Assembly (NCBI GenBank): GCA_020637365.1
Contig: JACJWE010000001.1
Coordinates: 1,580,001 to 1,644,000, forward strand
Direction of reading: 5' to 3'
Length of the DNA: 64,000 bases
Source of the DNA: Acidimicrobiia bacterium
GTDB taxonomy: Bacteria; Actinomycetota; Acidimicrobiia; IMCC26256; JAGNEX01
A model generated the notes under the pieces. It saw nothing but the letters and a program-made list of their open reading frames with translations, did not search any database and was not told the DNA's origin. A program made the translations under genes and the position numbers. Positions 9,008 to 18,684 of the stretch are shown here, piece after piece. How positions within the stretch are numbered: the first letter of the stretch is position 1; every line of letters begins with the position of its first letter.

Positions 9008-10864
9008 CTACCCGTTTCCGGCAGGGCCGTCCTGCTTGGCCCGTTTGGCCTCACGTGCTCGAATGGCGCCGTCCAGGACCTGCTTGCGCATGCGGACCTG
9101 AACGGGTGTCACCTCGAGACATTCATCGGGACGCAGATACTCGAGTGCTTGTTCGAGGGAGAACTTTCGCGGCGGGGTGATTCGCTCGAGTTCTTCGGCA
9201 GCGGCTGCCCGGATGTTGTTGACCTTCTTTGCTTTGGTGATATTGACATCCATGTCTTCGGGACGAGGATGTTCACCGATGATCATGCCTTCATAGACCT
9301 CGTCGGCAGGGGCGATAAAAAAGCTGCCTCGAGCCTGAAGGTTCAAGATCGCGAATGTGGTGGCCTGACCCAAACGATCGGCGACCAGTGCGCCGCTACG
9401 CCGAGAATCAAGTCCGCCAGCCCACGGCATCCAGCCTTCGAAGGTGTGGTGATACAGGCCCTCGCCGCGGGTTTCGGTGAGAAAGTCGCTCCGAAAACCA
9501 AGCAGACCCCTCGCCGGTACGACGTATTCCAAGCGGACCCGCCCCGAGCCCGATGGATCCATCGACTCCAGGCGACCCTTGCGCGGGCCAAGGAGTTGAG
9601 TCACGGCACCGACACGATCTTCGGGTACGTCGCAGACCAACCGCTCGAAGGGCTCGTGACGCACCCCGTCGATCACCTGTTCCAAAACCTCGGGGCGCGA
9701 CACCGTCAGCTCGAAACCCTCGCGGCGCATCTCTTCGACGAGCACGGCGAGTTGCAGCTCACCTCGTCCGCGAACCTCCCAAGCATCGGGGCGATCTGAG
9801 CTGATCACCTGCAGCGACACATTTCCAATGGTTTCGGCATCCAGACGGGATTTGATCAGACGGGCGGTGAGCTTCTTGCCGGACTGGCCCGCCAACGGCG
9901 AGGTATTCACACCGATCGTCACCGACAACGACGGCTCATCGATGCGCAGTACCGGCAACGGACGCGGATCATCGAGATCGGCGAGCGTCTCACCCGGCAT
10001 GACATCTTCAAGACCGGCCACAGCGACGATCTCGCCGGGGCCAGCCTCTGCCACGCTGACCCGTTCAAGGCCACGCGGTGCAGCCAAATCGGCGACCTTT
10101 GCGGTTTGGATCGTGCCGTCCAGGCGGCACCAAGCGATGCTCTGTCCGGCCTTCAATGTGCCTTGTTGAACCCGGCAGATCGCCAGACGTCCTTGATAGG
10201 GGTTGGCGTCGAGGTTCATCACATGCGCCTGAAGCGGATGTGCAGGATCAAAACTCGGTGCTGGCACGGTGTCCCGCAGTGCCTCCAACAGCGGTACGAG
10301 GCTGCCTTCGCCGTCACCGGTCAGCGCGGGGTCCTCAGGGTCGGTAGACGCGATGCCGTTCCGAGCGACCGCGTACAGCACGGGAAACTCGATGTGGTGG
10401 TCTTGGGCATCGAGCGCGAAAAGCAGCTCATAGACCTCGTCGAGCACTTCTTCGTGCCGCTCATCGGGGCGGTCCATCTTGTTGATGACGACCACCATGG
10501 GAAGGTTTCGTTCCAACGCCTTGCGCAACACGAAGCGCGTTTGCGGCAACGGACCTTCAGCCGCGTCGACCAACAGCAAAATGCCGTCGACCATGGGAAG
10601 GCCACGTTCGACCTCACCACCGAAATCGGCGTGGCCCGGGGTGTCGACGATGTTGATACGCATCCCGTCCCAGTCGACCGATGTGGTCTTGGCGAGAATG
10701 GTGATGCCCTTTTCTCGTTCTAGGTCGTGGGAGTCCATCACCCGGTCGACGACGTGACGTCCCATCGCTCCTGACTGCTGTAGCAGGGCATCGACAAGGG
10801 TCGTCTTTCCGTGGTCAACGTGGGCCACGATCGCCACATTCCGAATGTCATCGCGAGTCGCCAT
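9008..10864 (-). CDS. typA: Translational GTPase TypA/BipA
   Basis: 618 residues from the ATG at 10864, which has AGGAGG just upstream; the longer open frame to 11350 overlaps the neighbouring gene and lacks homology. GTPase motifs are AHVDHGKTT (G1), GITI (G2), DTPGH (G3) and NKMD (G4). The EF-G-like domains II, III and V and the TypA C-terminal domain follow (SRPEVLEQVIDG, VPARGLLGFRSDFLTETRGEG). TypA binds 70S ribosomes and assists ribosome assembly and stress growth. It is a single-gene unit with a structured leader. Confidence 0.95.
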   Translation of the reverse strand: MATRDDIRNVAIVAHVDHGKTTLVDALLQQSGAMGRHVVDRVMDSHDLEREKGITILAKTTSVDWDGMRINIVDTPGHADFGGEVERGLPMVDGILLLVDAAEGPLPQTRFVLRKALERNLPMVVVINKMDRPDERHEEVLDEVYELLFALDAQDHHIEFPVLYAVARNGIASTDPEDPALTGDGEGSLVPLLEALRDTVPAPSFDPAHPLQAHVMNLDANPYQGRLAICRVQQGTLKAGQSIAWCRLDGTIQTAKVADLAAPRGLERVSVAEAGPGEIVAVAGLEDVMPGETLADLDDPRPLPVLRIDEPSLSVTIGVNTSPLAGQSGKKLTARLIKSRLDAETIGNVSLQVISSDRPDAWEVRGRGELQLAVLVEEMRREGFELTVSRPEVLEQVIDGVRHEPFERLVCDVPEDRVGAVTQLLGPRKGRLESMDPSGSGRVRLEYVVPARGLLGFRSDFLTETRGEGLYHHTFEGWMPWAGGLDSRRSGALVADRLGQATTFAILNLQARGSFFIAPADEVYEGMIIGEHPRPEDMDVNITKAKKVNNIRAAAAEELERITPPRKFSLEQALEYLRPDECLEVTPVQVRMRKQVLDGAIRAREAKRAKQDGPAGNG

Positions 10865-10891
10865 TGAGGCCTCCTGGCCGTTTCGAGGCAA

Positions 10892-10941
10892 TAAAAAAGC
10901 GACGCCCGGCACGAGGACCCACCCGAATTCTTGGGTGGGTC
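10892..10941 (-). promoter_or_regulatory. Terminator-like structure in the typA leader
   Basis: Read on the typA strand, GACCCACCC-(8 nt)-GGGTGGGTC forms a 9-bp hairpin. It is followed by a G/C-rich stretch ending GTCGC and then six T, about 30 nt before the typA start codon. An outer GCGAC/GTCGC pairing would place the whole structure directly before the T-run, like an intrinsic terminator. This suggests transcription attenuation of typA, but the hairpin could equally terminate upstream read-through or be a divergent promoter element. Confidence 0.45.
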
Positions 10942-10981
10942 GCTGGCAGACCAACGGCGCGCTGACCGCTACTTTAAGCGG

Positions 10982-12499
10982 GTGCTCATAGATGGACTTG
11001 AACTGCAACCGAGTCAGCGCATCGAAACCGACATCGCGATCATCGGTTCCGGCCCCGCTGGAATGACCTTGGCGATCACGTTGGCCGAGGCCGGACGTGA
11101 GGTCACCGTGATCGAAAGCGGCGGGTTGGAACGCGATGATGCGATCAGCGCGCTGAACGAAGCAACGTCGTCGGGTATCAACTATCCCCTCGCCCCAACC
11201 CGTGTCAGGAAGCTGGGCGGATCCAGTGACCACTGGACGGGGATCTGCAGACCACTCGACCCGTGGGACTTCAGCGTTCGAGATTGGGTGCCTCACAGCG
11301 GGTGGCCGCTCGACTGGGATGACCTGGCCGACAACTTCGCTTCGGCCCAAACCTGGCTCGAACTCGGCCCGAACCGGTACGACTGGGAATCCTGGAACGC
11401 CGATCTGGGGCCTGACGAAATGGGTGTGGACCAGGGCCTGATGGTTCCGCGACTGGTTCAGGTGTCGGCTCCGACCCGCTTCGGTGACGCCTATCGAAAA
11501 CGGCTGGTCGACAACCCCAATGCGACGGTCATCCTCCAGTCGACCGTCACCGACATCGTCCTGACGAGCCCTGGCCAGAGCGTCGAACGCCTCGCCGTCT
11601 CGACGTTGGCGGGCAACTCATTCGATGTTGTCGCCAAACGCTATGTGCTGGCGGCGGGCGGTATCGAGAACGCTCGGCTGCTCCTCGCGTCGTCGTCGGT
11701 CATGACCGCCGGAGTCGGCAATCAGAACGACCTCGTCGGACGATATTTCATGGACCACCCCCACGTGTACCAAAGCGGAACGCTGTTGTTGTCGCGAACA
11801 GAAGCCCAAGTCGCCCCGTACCTCGGTGTCGTCCCCGCGAGCCGCAAGGACGACACCGGACCTTCGGGGAAGCCGCAACCGTCGCTGGTCGCCGCCGCGT
11901 TGGCCCTCCCCGATGATCTCCAAGCTCAAGTTCGGTGCCTTGGCGGGACCTTGGCGCTCACCCGACCCGCGGGCAGCGCCGAGAGCACCCAACCAGATAC
12001 GTGGCCGCCGTTCCGAACCGATGGGCTGACCGCGGCGGGTCCGGCACAGTTCCTCGCCGAGGACACCCACGTCTATCAACTCGTCATCCGCACAGAACAA
12101 GCGCCTAACCCCGACAATCGAGTCACCCTCAACACCGAAAAGGATGCGTTGGGCGTCCCGACAGCCGATTTGGCGTGGAGTATCGGCGACCTCGAGAAGC
12201 GCACCTTTGACACCTTGTTCACCACCCTCGCCCAGGCGACGGGCATCGCAGCGATCGGAAGAACCAACGAGGACGTCGACGCCCGTGGCATGGTGACGGG
12301 CGGACCTCACCACATGGGGACCACGAAAATGGCGAGCAGTGCGTCGGACGGCGTTGTCGATTCGAACTGCAAGGTCTTTGATGTCGACAACCTCTGGATT
12401 GCGGGCAGTTCGGTGTTTCCGACCTCGGGCTGGGCAAATCCGACCTTGACCCTGGTGGCGCTTGCGGACCGCCTAGCTCACCACCTGCTGGCGCTCTGA
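10982..12499 (+). CDS. GMC-family FAD-dependent oxidoreductase
   Basis: 505 residues. FAD-binding Rossmann motif IIGSGPAGMTLAITLAEAG, followed by ...VIESGG, is near residues 18-45. A GGSSDHWTG loop follows, as does RYVLAAGGIENARLLL. The C-terminal GMC signature HHMGTTKM ... NLWIAGSSVFPTSGWANPT completes the FAD site. GMC enzymes oxidise alcohols, sugars or sterols. I prefer the GTG at 10982 because VLIDGLEL is the family's normal N-terminus; an ATG at 10931 is possible but lies inside the hairpin. It is divergent from typA and convergent with the membrane-protein gene. Substrate unknown. Confidence 0.85.
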   Translation: MLIDGLELQPSQRIETDIAIIGSGPAGMTLAITLAEAGREVTVIESGGLERDDAISALNEATSSGINYPLAPTRVRKLGGSSDHWTGICRPLDPWDFSVRDWVPHSGWPLDWDDLADNFASAQTWLELGPNRYDWESWNADLGPDEMGVDQGLMVPRLVQVSAPTRFGDAYRKRLVDNPNATVILQSTVTDIVLTSPGQSVERLAVSTLAGNSFDVVAKRYVLAAGGIENARLLLASSSVMTAGVGNQNDLVGRYFMDHPHVYQSGTLLLSRTEAQVAPYLGVVPASRKDDTGPSGKPQPSLVAAALALPDDLQAQVRCLGGTLALTRPAGSAESTQPDTWPPFRTDGLTAAGPAQFLAEDTHVYQLVIRTEQAPNPDNRVTLNTEKDALGVPTADLAWSIGDLEKRTFDTLFTTLAQATGIAAIGRTNEDVDARGMVTGGPHHMGTTKMASSASDGVVDSNCKVFDVDNLWIAGSSVFPTSGWANPTLTLVALADRLAHHLLAL

Positions 12500-13247
12500 C
12501 CCGCGCTCTGACCCGGCGCTCTGACCTGGTCCTCTGACCCGACCTCTCCCCGCCGTCTAACCCGACCTCTGGCGGTCCGTGCCTCGCCCTCGGTCTGCCC
12601 TGGCCCCTTATCCCCCGCCGGAGGGGGGGCTTGGCGACCGCTGAGCCGCCCGATGTTGTGGTGGTGCCGAACCATTCCCTCCACGCAATCAAAGCCGAGA
12701 GGGCATTCGCGACGATAACGACCCATCCAAAACCGCCGATCAGACCCGGCCAGTCGGTTGCGGTAAACACCGTCGCCGTCGTCAGCGACGCGACAGGCCA
12801 GACATTCAAGCCGCCCGGAACTCGGGGCCACCGTCCGTGCCACAACCTGCCAGAACCCGCCCAGCTCAGCGCGCTCACCGTCGCCAGCAGCCAGGCGGCC
12901 TGACCGGGATCGAGGTCGGCAGCGCTCAGGCGATCGCCGTCGAATGCGGCCAGCATCGCCGACGCAGCCCCCCTCGCCGAGACCAGAGCGAGCGCCCCGA
13001 GTGCGATGCTCAGCCACACAAATGGCTGACCCGCCGATGGCGCAATATCGGTGGAACGCTGTACCGGTGTGAGCCCTCGGCGTCGGTCCGCTGCCCGTTC
13101 GTACCCTCGCGCCATCGTCGACACCGCTCGGGCGCCGACATAGAAGATCGGGAACAAGGACGCGGCTAGCAGACCAGCCGCGCCGTCTGTCCCCAGCGAT
13201 CCACCCAGTAGCGACCACTCCCCTGGACCGACGGTCACCGCTGCCAC
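12478..13247 (-). CDS. Predicted multi-pass membrane protein of unknown function
   Basis: Hydrophobic segments are evident: GLLAASLFPIFYVGARAV, PFVWLSIALGALALVSA, WLLATVSALSWAGSG, and a C-terminal GGFGWVVIVANALSALIAW. No catalytic motif is recognised. As written, the frame runs on to 12219 and overlaps the GMC gene by 280 bp. One extra C in the C7 run (G7 at 12623-12629 on the plus strand) would instead give a Pro/Gly-rich charged tail ending at 12478, with only a 22-bp convergent overlap. I prefer that reading. The start is uncertain; GTG codons at 13247 and 13313 are candidates and neither has a clear ribosome site. Confidence 0.5.
12490..12570. repeat. Degenerate short tandem repeat
   Basis: Four to five imperfect copies of an 11-14 bp unit resembling GCTCTGACCCG follow one another directly after the GMC stop codon. 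On the minus strand they encode the SAGQSA-type tail of the membrane protein. No known function. Confidence 0.6.
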
Positions 13248-13454
13248 ACCCCGACGGAACGAACCTGGTGAATCATCGTGCCAGCCTGCCCAAAATCCGT
13301 TGTCAAACCCCACTCGGGCCGACGTCGGGCGCTCTGTAGTGTCCGGGCAGCTCAACGCGGTGGACTACGTTCAGCCATATCTGCGTTGCGTTCAGCCGTG
13401 GCCCCGCCGGCCGAACGACCTGTCGCTTCGTTCCCGGCCACAAAGGATCGACAC

Positions 13455-14312
13455 GTGCCCACACCTCGTCGCTTCACCCTTGAAGAACTCGTCATCGGGG
13501 ATGTTCCAGAAGCGTGGGAGCGAGCGGGTTTCGCCGTCTGGTCTCCCGATGCCACGCCGAGCGACGCCCGTTGGGCCGACGGTCTGTTCACCGATGTGCC
13601 GGTCGGGACCCTCGGTTCGGTGTTCGTTGGCGGCATCAGGATCAATCTGGTTGGACACGACGGCCCTGGGGGTATCGAAGGCTGGCGGCTCGCCTGGTCG
13701 GGTCAGGGTTCGGGTTCGGGTTCGGCCAACTCCGGTGATGACGCCAGCGTCTCGCTGCCCCACAACCTCGATGGGCTCCCAACCACGTGGCGTCACACGC
13801 CGGACCACCCATCCACCGACGGCCAACCCGCCGCCGACAGCGCGGCCTACCAGCCCTTCGATTCAGCAGACAGGAGCAGACTCGCTATCCATCCAAACGG
13901 TGCCACCGCAATCGACCATGTCGTGGTGATGACACCCGATGTGGACCGCACGATCGATGCTGCAGAGGCGATCGGCCTTCGGGTTCGGCGCACCGTCGAT
14001 ACCGAGGCCAACGGAGTGGCGATGCGCCAGACGTTCTTCGTCTTGGGGACCGCGCTCATGGAGCTGGTGGGACCGCTGGAACCGACCGGTGAGGACCCAT
14101 CGGTCTTTTTCGGCCTTGCGGTCTCGACGCCAAAACTTCCCGGCCTCGACAAGATCATCGGTGACGGCCTCGGCGAGGCGAGACCCGCGGTGCAACCGGG
14201 TCGTGCCGTCCGCAGCGTGAAAGCGGCCGCCCTCGGATTGTCGTTTCCGATGCTGTTCATGTCGCCCCGGCCCGAAACATTGAGCCGAGAGCAACGCCGC
14301 CACGCCCGCTGA
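13455..14312 (+). CDS. VOC-family protein, two-module
   Basis: 285 residues from the GTG at 13455, which has AAAGGA 7 nt upstream; in-frame sequence before it has no homology. The second half contains AIDHVVVMTPDVDRTIDAAEAIGLRVRR and FFVLGTALMELVGP, the classical VOC beta-alpha-beta3 unit with a metal-binding His and Glu. The first half (LGSVFVGGIRINLVGHDGPGGIEGW) looks like a degenerate first module. A short Gly-Ser repeat (SGQGSGSGSANS) separates them. Function cannot be named beyond the fold. Confidence 0.7.
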   Translation: MPTPRRFTLEELVIGDVPEAWERAGFAVWSPDATPSDARWADGLFTDVPVGTLGSVFVGGIRINLVGHDGPGGIEGWRLAWSGQGSGSGSANSGDDASVSLPHNLDGLPTTWRHTPDHPSTDGQPAADSAAYQPFDSADRSRLAIHPNGATAIDHVVVMTPDVDRTIDAAEAIGLRVRRTVDTEANGVAMRQTFFVLGTALMELVGPLEPTGEDPSVFFGLAVSTPKLPGLDKIIGDGLGEARPAVQPGRAVRSVKAAALGLSFPMLFMSPRPETLSREQRRHAR

Positions 14313-14484
14313 CCCCGGTGGTCGATCTCGAAATGAAAGCTTTGGAACGGCGCGATATACGCTAACCAACTCGTTTGCTTGGGGTGCTGGCCATTTTTGA
14401 ACCGGGCTACGACGTAGCCAAGTGCCCTAAGAGGTTGGGATCGGCGGGTCCGACGAACGAGTGACGATGTGAGGACCAAATCTC

Positions 14485-15540
14485 GTGCAAATTCCACGCC
14501 GCTTCGCGCTGGGCGTTCCACGATTCGTGCTGCTCGGCCTGATCGCCTTTCTCGCGCTACTCGCCATCACCGCTTGTGACGACAACTTCGAACCTTCCTC
14601 TGCCGAAGGTGGCGATCACTCCGAGGAAGACCTCTCGGGTCAACAGCTCAACGGACAGAACTTCACCAAACAAAAGCTGGTCAATACCGATATGAGCGGC
14701 ACCAATGTCGACGGGTCGTTCTTCATTGCGGTCGACATGAGCGGCGCCAACCTCTCGGGTGCATCGGTCGTCAACGCCAATTTCGCATCGTCGATCCTCG
14801 CTGGGGCGGACCTCACCAACCTCACCGGCAACAACCCCGACTTCGAAGGTGCCGATCTCGAGGGCGTCGACTTCACGGGGGCCCAACTCGTCGGGCCTGA
14901 TTTGGAAGAGGCGAACCTCACCGGGCTCATCGCACCGGGTGTGTCCTTTACCGGTGCGGAACTCGATGGGGCGACGGGACGGGGCGCCAACTTCGAAGGT
15001 GCCGACCTGACGGGTACGGATATGTCTCGGGGAGCGATGCCCGAAACCAACCTGCTGCACGCAACCCTCAAGGACGTCACCGGTACGAGCACCGAACTCA
15101 CCGGGTCAAATGCCGATGAAGGCGACTGGACCAACTGCAACTTCACATGGGGCATCTTGCAGCGCGTCAGCTTCGTTCGAACCCAGCTCACCGGCTGCAC
15201 CTTCACCGGGGCCGACTTCACCGGCGCCGATCTGGGTGGCGCACAATTGGTGTCGGCGAACCTCACCGGCGCAAATCTGAACAAGGCGACCATGCCTGAC
15301 TCAAACTTTGCCCAGGCCAACCTCAACGCAACCAACTTCACCGAAACCGACCTTCGACGGGTGAACTTTGGCAATGCCAACCTGACCGACGCCGACTTCT
15401 CGAACGCCAACCTCAACGAGGCCGATCTGACCGGCGCCAACCTGACCAACACGAACCTCGAGAACGCCAATCTCGACGCGGTCAAATGGGATGACGGCAC
15501 GATTTGGCCGTTCGGCTTCGACCCCCCGCCGCGCCCCTGA
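14485..15540 (+). CDS. Pentapeptide-repeat lipoprotein
   Basis: 351 residues. An N-terminal lipoprotein signal (FVLLGLIAFLALLAITAC) is followed from about residue 50 to the end by some 50 consecutive A(D/N)LxG-type pentapeptides, for example GANLSGASVVNANF and the terminal FSNANLNEADLTGANLTNT. Such repeats fold as a right-handed quadrilateral beta-helix about 20 nm long at this length. The family includes gyrase-protecting Qnr/MfpA proteins, but those are cytoplasmic; here the lipobox puts the helix outside the membrane, so a structural or binding role is more likely. The GTG start at 14485 has GAGGA 9 nt upstream. Confidence 0.85.
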   Translation: MQIPRRFALGVPRFVLLGLIAFLALLAITACDDNFEPSSAEGGDHSEEDLSGQQLNGQNFTKQKLVNTDMSGTNVDGSFFIAVDMSGANLSGASVVNANFASSILAGADLTNLTGNNPDFEGADLEGVDFTGAQLVGPDLEEANLTGLIAPGVSFTGAELDGATGRGANFEGADLTGTDMSRGAMPETNLLHATLKDVTGTSTELTGSNADEGDWTNCNFTWGILQRVSFVRTQLTGCTFTGADFTGADLGGAQLVSANLTGANLNKATMPDSNFAQANLNATNFTETDLRRVNFGNANLTDADFSNANLNEADLTGANLTNTNLENANLDAVKWDDGTIWPFGFDPPPRP

Positions 15541-15599
15541 GGTCGAACGCTCACGCTGACGTCGCGCACCGACCTCACGGTGCACAGTCCTCGTTCGCC

Positions 15600-15647
15600 C
15601 TCACGATCACAAGCTCACGATCACAAGCTCACGAGCTCACGCTCACG
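15600..15647. repeat. Short direct repeats between two lipoprotein genes
   Basis: The 14-bp unit CTCACGATCACAAG occurs twice head to tail, followed by three shorter CTCACG copies. It lies in the 133-bp gap upstream of the next lipoprotein. No function is evident. Confidence 0.6.
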
Positions 15648-15673
15648 AATAACGCCTGCACAGGGAGACAACG

Positions 15674-16426
15674 GTGGGAACATCCAGTGCGTTTGCCAGC
15701 CGCGAACAGCGGGAAATCCGGAACGGTGAGACCAAGTTCCTCGGCTCGACCACTCGACGCTTCGCTGCGATCGCCGGATTGAGCGCCGTGTTGACGCTCA
15801 GCGTCACCGCGTGCGGCGGGGGCTCCGACTCCGACGACTCCGCTGTCGAGAGTCAGACATCGTCCGATCTGTTCGGTGCCGATGACGCAGGCGGCGCAGC
15901 GGACCTTCCTGAGTCTGAAGCCAGTGGCACAACGATCGCTGGCCAGACCACTACCACCGATCCAACAGCGACGACGATGGTTGGCGACGCCGACGACGAG
16001 GGCGGCACCAACAGCACCGTGTCAGGCGGCGCGCCGAATGGGACAGCCGCGGACGCTGGCGACACCAAGACGTCGACGGCAAACTCGACCGCCGACTCGG
16101 TAGCCGCTCAACAGCCAGGCGCGACTGCCGGCACCCAGCCACCCGCCGCATCGACGGCTCCCCCGGCCAGCACGGCGGGCACCGAAGCTCCAACGCCGGA
16201 TAACGGCAACGACATGACCGAAGCCGAAGTTCGTGCAGAAATGATCTCCGAGCTCACCGCTGCAGGTATCGATCAAGCGACTTCTGAGTGCGTTGCCGAC
16301 GAGATCCTGAGCCGGCTTTCGCTTTCTCAGATGGCAGCGTGGGGTACCGAGGGTTTGAGCCGAGACGACATGCCGCCAGAACTCGTCGATGCGTTGCAGT
16401 ACGCGACGTTTAACTGCATCACCTGA
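15674..16426 (+). CDS. Lipoprotein with long low-complexity linker, unknown function
   Basis: 250 residues from a GTG with GGGAGA upstream. A lipoprotein signal ends at AVLTLSVTACGGG. Residues about 45-175 are Ala/Thr/Ser/Gly/Pro-rich and probably disordered. The last 75 residues form a compact helical domain with two Cys (SECVADE and FNCIT) that could form a disulfide. Similar small two-Cys helical domains recur in actinobacterial surface lipoproteins. No catalytic residues are seen. Its 3' end is 11 bp from the CHAT gene's stop, convergent. Confidence 0.7.
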   Translation: MGTSSAFASREQREIRNGETKFLGSTTRRFAAIAGLSAVLTLSVTACGGGSDSDDSAVESQTSSDLFGADDAGGAADLPESEASGTTIAGQTTTTDPTATTMVGDADDEGGTNSTVSGGAPNGTAADAGDTKTSTANSTADSVAAQQPGATAGTQPPAASTAPPASTAGTEAPTPDNGNDMTEAEVRAEMISELTAAGIDQATSECVADEILSRLSLSQMAAWGTEGLSRDDMPPELVDALQYATFNCIT

Positions 16427-16437
16427 CGGGCCCTCTG

Positions 16438-18684
16438 TCATCCCACAGCGACCGCATCGGGGTGGCCGTAGACCACGTACGCCAACGGGGTCGGCGACCA
16501 GCCCTCCGCCGTTGACTCTGAGCGCGCCGCGATGGTCGACTCGGCGAGCGAACGACGGTTGCCGAGAAACTCTTCATAGAACCGAGACGCAAACCGAGCT
16601 GCCGGACCGTCCTCAACCTCCCAATGGGTACCGATAAACGCGCCCGCGCCCGCTTCCATGAATGCTTCGGGAAACCCCCGAATCGGCCACCCAACCGCGG
16701 ATTCGAGCTGGCCCCCCGTCGTACAGGCATTGAGGAAGACCAGCGGCCGACGTTGCGACGCTGACCGCCGAGTCACGTTGTGGGGCGTAAAGCCGGACTC
16801 GAGCGTGGTGGAGTCCTCACCTGAGAACCGGGGGTACGACATCACCAGGGACGGTCGGTTTCCGAGTCCTGGCGACATGACCGAATGCCCGGCAAAGTGA
16901 AACATGGCGAAACGTCCGCCGTTCATGAACTCATCAAGCGCATCGACCGACGTCGCACCTGCTACAAACCCATGGGTGCTTGTGAGCTGTCGAGCCTCGT
17001 TGCGCCCGTGTCTCAGTTGGCGGCCCGCTGCGGTGGTGTAGTCGGGAGCGCAGATGACCCGGGGGCCAGAGACATCGATCCGTCGGGGTGCTTCGTGGTT
17101 GTACCAGCGGCGGATCAGACCACGATCGCCGAGGAACTGCCTATCGGGCGGAAAGTCTTTACTGGGGCTCGAGAGGCAACACATCTCCCAGGGCCATTTT
17201 GCGACCGGCGTATACAGCGCCATCTGGTCAAGCTCTTCACGATGGTCCCAGATGGCTGAACGAATGCTCTCGGGAAGCAGGTCAGCAAGGATGCTTCCCA
17301 GATTCTGAGCCTCGGAACGGCAGACCTTCTCGAAGGGACGTCGCGACTGTCGAAGTGCTTCGAATTCCTTGAGAAAGGCCGACGCATGAACACCACGTTG
17401 GCCGTGGAGGTCCGAAAGGCCGTGGTGCCACACATCTGGTCCATCGTCGAGGTGCAGCCAAAACTGGAGCTTGCCACCATCTGCTGAGTGGATCTGGAGC
17501 GTGTTGTGCCTCCTGGGCTCGTCGACCACGTCCGTCTGAGCCTCGTTCTTTTGCCAGGAGGCCGAAGACGCGTGACCAGCCCCCGGGCTGACGCTTCGAC
17601 TGACAAGAACCTCAGACTCGAGCTTGAGAACCGGTTCTGACCCGTTGAACAACAGTGTGGTCAACCGGCCAATGCCGGGCGCGTGAGTCCGGTACGGAAA
17701 CGACACCCGAGTACTGGAACGAGCCGACTGTGTGAGTACTTGGGCTGTTGCATCGTCGGTCAGTCCAACGGCCCCTTCCGCGAGAACCCTGATAGTCAGG
17801 ATCGCGGTTCGTTGAACCTGGGCCTGCCCACCGACCCCATCCACAGTGAGATCGATATCCGCCCCTGAAAGGGTGACCACGAGCTCGCTCTCATCGTCGG
17901 GTCCGAGTTCTCGCGGTGTTTCGGCGGCCAAGAACTGCAGCACGGAGTCAGGTACACGGGGTTGACTCGGCCTATTCGCGTCAGCGCGCGCGGGCGACCC
18001 GGACGCTGGCGGTTCCGACTCGCCAGGACAGGCTGGAGGGGCATGTGCGGTGGCCTTATCGGCGACCGGCGCGCGAGGACCTGGCGGAGCTGTTTCGTCG
18101 TCCCGACTCAGCCAACGCGGACCTGAGCGGCCTCGGCGCCTCCCGGGTCCCATCGGCCCGGGTCGGGTCGATGTGGCCGTCGCTGCCAACCGTCCGACGA
18201 TCATGGACTCCACCAAGGAATCCCAGTGAGGAGTACCGAAGGTGACCGACCGACCGGCAGTTATCACTACGCCGAGCGGCGAACCACCGGGGCTCGCTGC
18301 GAGGACTGGCGGTTGTGTCGTCCACCGACCGAACTCGTTCCACGTCCGCCCGGCTGGGATCCACTCTCCGGGGGGCGGCCACTGCGGGTCGACGAGCGGC
18401 AAAAGCTGATCCGCAACCATTGCCGTCTCGCTCTGAGGCCACCCGATGAGCAGCTGACCGAGCTTGGCCATTTCGTTGGAGGCTCCATCAAGAAGCCCCC
18501 GCAGCATCGGGCCGACGAGTACGTGCCATCGACGAGCCCCATCCAGAGGCGTTCCGACGACGACCCACTGAGATGGCCGAGCCACCAGGAGCCGACGCGC
18601 TGTCGCGACATCGGTCTCATGTGACAGGACCAGGAGGCGGTCGTCGATCAGGTCAGCGGCCGGATCAAACATGAGTTTTGACAT
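16438..18684 (-). CDS. CHAT-domain (caspase-like) protease
   Basis: 748 residues and last gene of the operon. The C-terminal CHAT domain has its catalytic dyad in FHFAGHS (His600) and FLNACTTGG (Cys654), followed by GAFIGTHWEVEDGPAARFA, a typical CHAT ending. The N-terminal 150 residues form an unassigned alpha/beta domain. Then comes a Pro/Arg-rich linker (about 165-245) and a beta-rich region (ELVVTLSGADIDLTVDG). CHAT proteins are caspase/separase relatives that cleave specific partners, for example gasdermins or the Craspase substrate Csx30. No signal peptide, so cytoplasmic. GGAGG lies 6 nt before the ATG, and the start overlaps the previous gene's stop by 20 bp. Confidence 0.85.
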   Translation of the reverse strand: MSKLMFDPAADLIDDRLLVLSHETDVATARRLLVARPSQWVVVGTPLDGARRWHVLVGPMLRGLLDGASNEMAKLGQLLIGWPQSETAMVADQLLPLVDPQWPPPGEWIPAGRTWNEFGRWTTQPPVLAASPGGSPLGVVITAGRSVTFGTPHWDSLVESMIVGRLAATATSTRPGPMGPGRRRGRSGPRWLSRDDETAPPGPRAPVADKATAHAPPACPGESEPPASGSPARADANRPSQPRVPDSVLQFLAAETPRELGPDDESELVVTLSGADIDLTVDGVGGQAQVQRTAILTIRVLAEGAVGLTDDATAQVLTQSARSSTRVSFPYRTHAPGIGRLTTLLFNGSEPVLKLESEVLVSRSVSPGAGHASSASWQKNEAQTDVVDEPRRHNTLQIHSADGGKLQFWLHLDDGPDVWHHGLSDLHGQRGVHASAFLKEFEALRQSRRPFEKVCRSEAQNLGSILADLLPESIRSAIWDHREELDQMALYTPVAKWPWEMCCLSSPSKDFPPDRQFLGDRGLIRRWYNHEAPRRIDVSGPRVICAPDYTTAAGRQLRHGRNEARQLTSTHGFVAGATSVDALDEFMNGGRFAMFHFAGHSVMSPGLGNRPSLVMSYPRFSGEDSTTLESGFTPHNVTRRSASQRRPLVFLNACTTGGQLESAVGWPIRGFPEAFMEAGAGAFIGTHWEVEDGPAARFASRFYEEFLGNRRSLAESTIAARSESTAEGWSPTPLAYVVYGHPDAVAVG

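Noticed and set aside
9008..11350. Longer reading of typA starting at 11350
   Set aside because: The extra residues have no family match and overlap the GMC gene; the ATG at 10864 has a strong ribosome site and the standard TypA N-terminus.
12219..12477. C-terminal extension of the membrane protein across the GMC gene end
   Set aside because: It is Arg/Pro/Ser-rich shadow sequence of a conserved gene; restoring one C in the C7 run gives a natural end at 12478.
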